A DNA stretch of 64,000 bases from positions 496,001 through 560,000 of the forward strand of contig NW_004457718.1 in assembly GCF_000203815.1 (NCBI RefSeq), in the 5' to 3' direction. A model generated the notes under the pieces. The model saw only the letters and a list, made by a program, of their open reading frames with translations. It was not told the origin of the DNA and ran no database searches. A program made the position numbers and the translations under genes. Shown here one piece after another: positions 57,923 through 64,000 of the stretch (position 1 is its first letter; each line of letters starts with the position of its first letter). The DNA is from Cavenderia fasciculata. Taxonomy: Eukaryota; Evosea; Eumycetozoa; Acytosteliales; Cavenderiaceae.

Positions 57923-59176
57923 TTATATATTATCAAATGATAATGATGGTATTTGGGTATCGTGTTGTTGAAACATTGTAAAATGGTGTTGGGTATTTCT
58001 TGGTTGGTATTTGATCCTTGGCCACTTGCCAATAGCAAGATCAGTGTTGATTTGTTGTTCAAGTCTCTTGTTGATGTAATTAAGAGGTTTCACATGATCA
58101 ATGAATTCTTTTCTAAAGTTGTTGCATCTAAAATCATCTGAACGAAGGTATGCGTTGAATGTGGAGCTAATGACATGAAGAAAGATGGTGTATAGACGAC
58201 CGGCTTCAGGCTCGATATTGTGCAATGCAATAATGAATGAGAGGTCACAAGTACGAGCTGCTAGCATTAGAGTCTCGTGACTAAATGGAATCTTGAAGAG
58301 TTTGTAGAGACACTTAATAGATTCGATTTGATTGTTTTGGATAGCCACCATCATTGTGTGTTCATTGAGTTGACAACGACTCTGCTTGTCAGAGACAGAA
58401 AGTTGTATACATGAGCCTGCATGCATATGTATTGTCTCGAGGATATCTACTAATCCATTCTCTGCCAAATACGAGAAATCTACCAACTCTAACCAATTAT
58501 CAGTTGGGTCAAAGTCGATGAGATCTTGGAGTAATCGAGCCAATAAATCAGTGCCGGTCATTGGTTGTACACTTTTACTCCAAGGATCATTTTCTGGTTT
58601 GGCTGCTCGTGGAACCATCTCATTTTTGAAATGGTGTCTGTCGAGCATTGGAAGTACCGACTTGGTATAGTTGTACAACTCGACATTATTTGATTTAATC
58701 ACACTTCGCCAAATATAGACAACATTAGCAGATTCCATTGATTCAGGTCGCAAACCTCTGTCTTTTAATATATCAAACGCCCTACGAAACAGCCATGTGT
58801 CTCTATAGTTTCGTCTGTTGATTGACAAGGCATTTATTACTGCTGCAACACTTATTTCCTTGCAATAGGTATCATAATGAAATTTAAAGAGATCGGCCGT
58901 GAGGAACTCATAATAAAAGATTGCAACGAGGTTACTATTGCTATGGCTCTGAATGAATTGTAATGGATCGGCCTTGTACCTTTCTATTACACTTGCAAGG
59001 CCCGATCCAATCAAAGCAACACGATCTTCTTTTGATAGATAATCTTTAATCTTTGAACATATCAATCTTCTTAGCACTATGTTATTCCACACTCTTCTAA
59101 ATAGTGTTTCATCAATCTTTGTCTTTACTTTTACATCATCATCATTCTTCCGTCTTCCTAAGAACTGTGATGTCAT
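57923..59176 (-). CDS. Ankyrin-like lineage-specific family, minus-arm copy 6
   Basis: Single exon, 417 aa, starting MTSQFLGRRKNDDDVKVKT. Nearest in the middle block to copies 1 and 2 (NRRNYRDTWLFRRAFDILKDRGLRPESM). It uses NNVELYNYTKSVLPML and AIQNNQIESIKCLYKL. Consensus HNIEPEAGRLYTIFLHV is intact. The tail is shortened (FQQHDTQIPSLSFDNI), missing the Ser-Gly-Asp spacer of the other copies. Confidence 0.85.
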   Translation of the reverse strand: MTSQFLGRRKNDDDVKVKTKIDETLFRRVWNNIVLRRLICSKIKDYLSKEDRVALIGSGLASVIERYKADPLQFIQSHSNSNLVAIFYYEFLTADLFKFHYDTYCKEISVAAVINALSINRRNYRDTWLFRRAFDILKDRGLRPESMESANVVYIWRSVIKSNNVELYNYTKSVLPMLDRHHFKNEMVPRAAKPENDPWSKSVQPMTGTDLLARLLQDLIDFDPTDNWLELVDFSYLAENGLVDILETIHMHAGSCIQLSVSDKQSRCQLNEHTMMVAIQNNQIESIKCLYKLFKIPFSHETLMLAARTCDLSFIIALHNIEPEAGRLYTIFLHVISSTFNAYLRSDDFRCNNFRKEFIDHVKPLNYINKRLEQQINTDLAIGKWPRIKYQPRNTQHHFTMFQQHDTQIPSLSFDNI

Positions 59177-59228
59177 CTAAATATATATATATATAAATAT
59201 ACTATTATTCTGATTATTATTATTTATC

Positions 59229-59251
59229 TGTATCTCCTTATCATCGACTGA
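59229..59251 (-). promoter_or_regulatory. Conserved 5' leader element, copy 6
   Basis: Complete consensus core, about 53 nt upstream of the ATG of minus-arm copy 6. No equivalent is found upstream of the most distal gene (start 60662). Confidence 0.5.
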
Positions 59252-59336
59252 GCAGCAAATATTTGCAAACTTCACATGAGTAAAAAAAAAAGAAGGTTGT
59301 GGAAAAAAAAATATATATACATTTCATTCATTTACA

Positions 59337-60662
59337 TTATCTAGTATCATCAACATCATCAAATGAAAAGGTTGATATTTGGGGATCGTGTTGTTGGAAT
59401 ATTGAAAAATGTTGTTCAGTATTTTTGGGTTGGTAGATGACTCGCGCGGTCGCATCCAAGGTGGCAGTGTCGGTGAAACATTTGAGGTTGTGGTCTAGGT
59501 AATTGAGTGATTTGACATGGTCGGTGAACTCCTTTCTAAAGTTTTTGCATTTTGATACACTATGAGGTGAGATGGCAAAGTATTGGCTGAATTTGGAGCT
59601 CATAACATGAAGAAAGATGGTGTATAGACGACCGGCTTCTGGCTCGATATTGTGTAGTGCAATGATGAATGGGAGGTCGCATGTACGAGCTATTGCCATC
59701 AGAGTTGAAAGAGTCAATGGAATCTTGGAGACTTTGTAGAGACACTTTATGAATGCGATTTGTTTGTGTTGAATGGCTACCGTCATTGTATGTTCTGTTA
59801 GGTGACGGTCGAGATATTGAACCTGTTGTGATTTGGATACGTATCCGGGTGGAGTGGGTGTAAGTGTACGTGGAATATATGAGCCTGCATGCATCTCTAT
59901 CGTCTCGAGGATATCTACTAATCCATGCTCTGCCAAATACGAAAAATTGACACGTTCTAACCAATTCTCTGATGGATCGAAATCGATGAGATCTTGGAGT
60001 AGTTCAGCCAATAATTCAGTACCAGTCATTGGATGAATGGCACGATAATTATCTTGTGATGGTTTGGCCGATAGAGGGACCAACTCTTTTTTGAAATGGT
60101 GTATGCCAGTGGCGGGCATTGGAAACTTTGATTTTACATAGTTGTACCATTCTACATTATTTGATTTGATGACATTTCTCCAAGTATTAACAGTTGCCAT
60201 TGATTCAGGCTCCATACCTCTTTCTTTCAATATATCAAATACTCTACGAAACAACCATGTGTCTCTATAGTTTCGTTTGTTGTAAGACAAATCGTCAATG
60301 ACCGATTGTCCTCTAGTTGTCTTCTTTTGATAACTGTCATAATGAGATATAAAGAGATCGACAGTGAGGAAGTAACAACTATACAGTGCATAATCACCAC
60401 CATATGCTCCATATAGACTATTACTTTTAATGAATTCCAATCTATCAGCTTTGTACCTTTCTATTACACCTGCAGCACCAGAACTGATCAAAACAGCACG
60501 ATCATCTTTTGATAGATAATCTTTAATCTTTGAGCATATCAATCTTTGTAATACCTTGTTATTCCAAACTCTTCTAAATAATGTTTCATCAATCTTTGTC
60601 CATACTTTTACATTATCATCATCATTATTATTCTTTTGTCTTCCTAAGAATTGTGATGTCAT
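59337..60662 (-). CDS. Ankyrin-like lineage-specific family, minus-arm copy 7
   Basis: Single exon, 441 aa, the longest and most diverged minus-arm gene and the outermost. It starts MTSQFLGRQKNNNDDD. Insertions are present after NSLYGAYGG and around RTLTPTPPGYVSKSQQ. The end differs: instead of the LNFI...EQQIN block it has LNYLDHNLKCFTDTATLDATARV, and the tail is STFSFDDVDDTR. It lacks the shared leader element; its upstream DNA is a TATC repeat instead. It may be the oldest copy of this arm or one with a different promoter. Confidence 0.84.
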   Translation of the reverse strand: MTSQFLGRQKNNNDDDNVKVWTKIDETLFRRVWNNKVLQRLICSKIKDYLSKDDRAVLISSGAAGVIERYKADRLEFIKSNSLYGAYGGDYALYSCYFLTVDLFISHYDSYQKKTTRGQSVIDDLSYNKRNYRDTWLFRRVFDILKERGMEPESMATVNTWRNVIKSNNVEWYNYVKSKFPMPATGIHHFKKELVPLSAKPSQDNYRAIHPMTGTELLAELLQDLIDFDPSENWLERVNFSYLAEHGLVDILETIEMHAGSYIPRTLTPTPPGYVSKSQQVQYLDRHLTEHTMTVAIQHKQIAFIKCLYKVSKIPLTLSTLMAIARTCDLPFIIALHNIEPEAGRLYTIFLHVMSSKFSQYFAISPHSVSKCKNFRKEFTDHVKSLNYLDHNLKCFTDTATLDATARVIYQPKNTEQHFSIFQQHDPQISTFSFDDVDDTR

Positions 60663-60948
60663 ATTATATTATCTATTTATCTATCTATCTAACTATCTAT
60701 CAATCATGATACACATTGTATGTTATCAACACTAGTATCAGTCCTCTTGCAAAAATATGTGTATTAGAAAAAAATAAGAATATATTATACAAAAAAAAAA
60801 ATCCAAGTTAATTTGTTTGTTTGGTTTAGTTTAGTTTAGTTATATTTGTTTTAAAAGGGTTGGGTTTAATATTAGTTTTATTTTATATATATATATGTGA
60901 TCTATTCTTATTTCTTATTTCTTATTCCTTCTTAGGATTTGATTGTTT

Positions 60949-63900
60949 TTAGAGTAATTTTTGAATAAAGGTATAAAAAGCAAATTCAGAATTGGACAAA
61001 CCACATTCATAGACGAAACGAGAGGCGAGGTAGCTGCCAAAGATGGCCTTGACGTATGGGACGGGGACACGCTCGATGATCTTGTCGACACCCAAGAGAT
61101 TCAAGAGAACCTTGGGACAGGCCTCTGAGATGATACGCTTCTTGAGCGACTGGTTGTCCCAGAGTGGCGAGTCTTGGATGGCGTCGTTGAGGTGGTTGAT
61201 CTTGTTGGAGATGAGATCCGAGAGGATGCAACGCGAGGTCTTTGTCTTTTCATGCTCGGCCCAGATACACTGGAACTCGAGACGGGCATTCTCTTCGATG
61301 GTGTGGTGCACGTCCTTGATGTAGGCTTGGTAAAAGGCGGGGGCCTCTTGGCCGTCCTTGACACACATGTGTTCCTTGAACTCGTCGTCGTTGAGTGCGA
61401 GCGCAGAGAGCACCTCGAGCGAAGACGAGGTGACACCTCCCTTGTTGGCCGAGGCGTCCTTGAAAATGATGGCGCCCTTTTCTTCGAGCATGAGACGGGC
61501 CTTTTGCGTAAAGAAGAGGTTGGCACCCTCGACGATGATTGGGAAACGTGATTCGCCGCTGTTGGTGAACAACGTGTTGACGTTGACGAGTTGGACCGAC
61601 TCGGGACGACCGCCGCATGGCACAAAGATATCGGCCGACGACAATGGGTTGAGATGGAAGTTGTTACGGAAGATTAAGCCACTCTCGACAATCTCGCCGC
61701 TGGGCAACTTGACGTCGTTGTCTTGAACGTCGACAAAGAAGCCTTGGGCCGACAACTTGGACTTGTCAAAGTAACGGCCCATCTGACGCTTGCCGGCAAG
61801 ACGAGTGATCTCTGCACGGTCCAAACCGACTGGATCGTAGAGTACTCCGGACCCGTCGACAATGCCGATCGTCTTGTCCTTGGATATCTTGATTTCGTTG
61901 GATCCGAGGTCACCGTCTGGACCACCCGTTTGGAACTTGGTGCAGGCGCTCTCGTCACGGCCGAGCTTGGCGAGTGTACCAAGTACATATTGATGGATGG
62001 AACGAGTAGTCATACCGTAGAGATCGTGTGGGATACCACCCTTGGACAGACTCTTGCCGGTGGTAAAGGCCTTCCAGAAATGTGCACCACGTTGCTTGGC
62101 ATGCTCAGATGCCCAGTTCATAAAGTCGGCAGTACCTTCGTCTGGTCCGAGGAAGAGGATCTCCTCACGACCAAAATGATCGACAATCTCGTCGTTGGGC
62201 AACAACACGTCGACCAACGCGTCAATGTACTTGCGGAAGGCGACCTCGGCCTTGGACTGATGGTCGGCCGACAGGAGCACGGTGCCCTTGCTGCCACCTT
62301 CGGCAATGTCCTTGTTCTTGGACTGCTGGGTCGATGCAAGATTGTAATTCTCGTCAAACAACGAGCTGCTGTTGTGATCGTATTGAGTCATGTTTTGCGA
62401 ACGGATCACACGGATACCACCACGTGCAATATCACGGAAACGAATGTGGAAACCACGGAACTCGGAACCGACGACAAAGAACACTGCGAATGGGGTGTTT
62501 TGGTATTCTTGCTTGGAGAGGAATCCTGGGTCGAGACGGAAGACAAGGGCAGTCTTGGTGGTCTTGTAAAAGTTGGTCTTGAGCAAATGACGGTTGAATT
62601 GGAGGATGGCGGTAAAGATTTGGGCGTCCAACTCGTTGTTGACGGTACGTTTGATCGTGTGGATAATGTCGGCACCGTGCTCAACGTCGTACTTGCTAGC
62701 ACCTCCCTTGGTACCCTTGAAATGGAACTTTTCAAAGTCACCATACAACTGACGGATCAACTCTGGGTATTGCATGATGGCGTCACGTACACGACCCTCA
62801 GTAAAGGTGTCCTTGGAGAGACGTGTCTTGAGTTGGGCCAACATTGACTGCTTGGTCGAATCGTCGCCAATAGCCTGTGCCAATGCACTATACTCTGTTG
62901 CATAACGATTCAAAAATTGGTAGGCAAACTTCCATCCAACATATGCATAAGTAACCTCTGGGAATGATAATTGATGTGACAAGAATAATGATGTAAGTGA
63001 TGTTCTTGGTAATACATATACAATTGATGCCTATAAAAAAAAAACAAACAAAAGTAAATAGAAATAGATAGATATTAATATACTTTCAAATATAATAGTT
63101 TGTTTGTTTGTTTAATATTTACTTGTTCAGCAATCTTTCCAATAAGGGTGTTGATGTCAACTTCAGGCTTGAGGGGACGGAGATAGATGGAATAGATGAC
63201 GATACCATTGGAGAATTGTTCGACGTACTTGTGGGTGGCGTACATTTGGTGGTAGTGGTAGAGCTCAGAGATGGCAGACCAGTAGGAGTGGGTGGATCCA
63301 CGACGGTAGGCAACGACGAGACGCGAGCCGTTGGTTTGGTAGGGGTAGTGCTTGATGACTGGGCCGAGCTTGTGGACGACCTCGTTCATGACCTCTTGGT
63401 AGATCTTTTTGGTGGCCTCTGAGGAACGCTCGAGGAACTGGAGATCTCCAATCTTGGCGAGATCGGCTTCGGTGGTCGAGACGGGTGTCTCGGATTGTGG
63501 GAAGATGGGTTTGGTGAGGTAGTAGAGACGGAGGTGGACGGGAGACTGACTCGACACGGTACCGGTGGTACGGTAACATGCAAGACGGTATCCGTGGGGT
63601 GGCAGGGAAGCAGGTGGTTTGGGCGAGTTGAGAGTAGTGGCAAAAGTGACGGGTGCTTGTTGTTGTGGGGTCTCGTCATGATACCCTTCGCCAAAGTACT
63701 GTGACTCGATGTACTGCTCGATCAACATGGCTGGAGAGTCACGTTTGCCCGGGTTGGATGGTGAGATAAAGGTGGCACTACCCTCGGTCTTGCTTTGCAA
63801 TTGTACCTCGAGTTTGGCGCCGGTGGCGTGACTGACCATCTTGGCGGCGTACAACGAAAGGATGTGACGGGCAATGACAACAGCTGGTGTAGACTCAAAG

Positions 63901-64000
63901 TAGTTGCTGTCGATACCCAACTTGCAGTAGAACCAGTCGACTTCGGGGTCGACACGTGATGCCTCGAGCAGACGCTCGTTTTGGAGGATTGCCTTGACCT
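60949..64000 (-). CDS. glud2: NAD-dependent glutamate dehydrogenase, large type (N-terminus outside window)
   Basis: Exons 63030..60949 and >64000..63123 (minus) join in phase 0; the frame is open at the right edge, so at least the first part of the ~1000-aa enzyme is missing. The catalytic core shows FRDIARGGIRVIRS, the substrate-binding EGGSKGTVLL (K of GGxKG), LFLGPDEGTADFMNWA, GGPDGDLGSNEI (NAD domain) and ANKGGVTSSSLEVLSAL. These mark the 115-kDa fungal/protist GDH2 class, which oxidises glutamate to 2-oxoglutarate with NAD. Dictyostelium is known to have such an AMP-stimulated NAD-GDH that serves amino-acid catabolism during starvation. Codon use is markedly GC-rich at third positions, as for a highly expressed gene. 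The symbol follows the D. discoideum name as I recall it. Confidence 0.93.

Noticed and set aside
61723-62847. 374-aa ORF on the plus strand
   Set aside because: Antisense shadow of the GC-rich-third-position glutamate dehydrogenase exon; no domain and no introns or leader of its own.
1-64000. tRNA, rRNA, snoRNA and CRISPR signals
   Set aside because: I looked for T-loop-like GGTTCGA boxes, C/D-box pairs and regularly spaced repeats; the few partial matches lie inside coding exons or lack the rest of the structure.

Overview
The window is nuclear DNA from a dictyostelid social amoeba. The evidence is short AT-rich GT..AG introns (about 55-120 nt), AAT/CAA microsatellites read as Asn and Gln runs inside proteins, A/T-only spacers, a pair of ComC-type EGF/LRR surface proteins, and A20/AN1, F-box/FNIP-like and Sel1-like proteins of dictyostelid style. 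I cannot fix the species. The GC-richer third positions in the housekeeping genes would suit a species other than D. discoideum.

Layout. 0-1.4 kb: C-terminal part of a pogo/Tigger-type DDE transposase and a small unknown ORF. 2.0-11.2 kb: two tandem 12-exon ComC-like receptor genes on the + strand; the second carries a one-base frameshift. 11.6-12.6 kb: a dolichyldiphosphatase-like PAP2 gene. 12.8-24.3 kb (minus): a giant MYCBP2/Highwire (PHR) ubiquitin ligase with RCC1-like, PHR, DOC-like, B-box-like, RING and tandem-cysteine modules. 25.2-26.2 kb (minus): an A20/AN1 zinc-finger protein. 27.7-28.7 kb (minus): an extended SDR reductase. 30.4-34.3 kb (minus): the condensin subunit CAP-G in seven exons. 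36.1-36.9 kb (minus): a small Sel1-like repeat protein. 60.9 kb to the right edge (minus): large NAD-dependent glutamate dehydrogenase, cut by the window end.

Between and around these conserved genes, 29-61 kb is an accessory region. It holds 12 paralogues of one lineage-specific, apparently ankyrin-like single-exon family. Five are on the + strand (29.1, 34.7, 37.6, 39.1, 40.7 kb) and seven form a head-to-tail minus-strand array (50.6-60.7 kb), so the two arms converge. Between the arms sit two near-identical copies of a UBZ4-finger gene (A and B), a decayed third copy (C), a broken F-box/FNIP-like gene, a mucin/GPI-like tail, and truncated pieces of host genes (ELP2, a mitochondrial carrier). 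One piece, from ELP2, stops exactly at a duplication edge.

The housekeeping genes are unrelated in function (ubiquitin ligation, chromosome condensation, dolichol recycling, glutamate catabolism) and show no operon logic. The features most worth following are the 12-copy family with its shared 5' leader element, the UBZ4 duplication units abutting host-gene fragments, the ComC-like pair with divergent LRRs but homogenised membrane-proximal ends, and the exact conservation of the esterification site in the MYCBP2 homologue.
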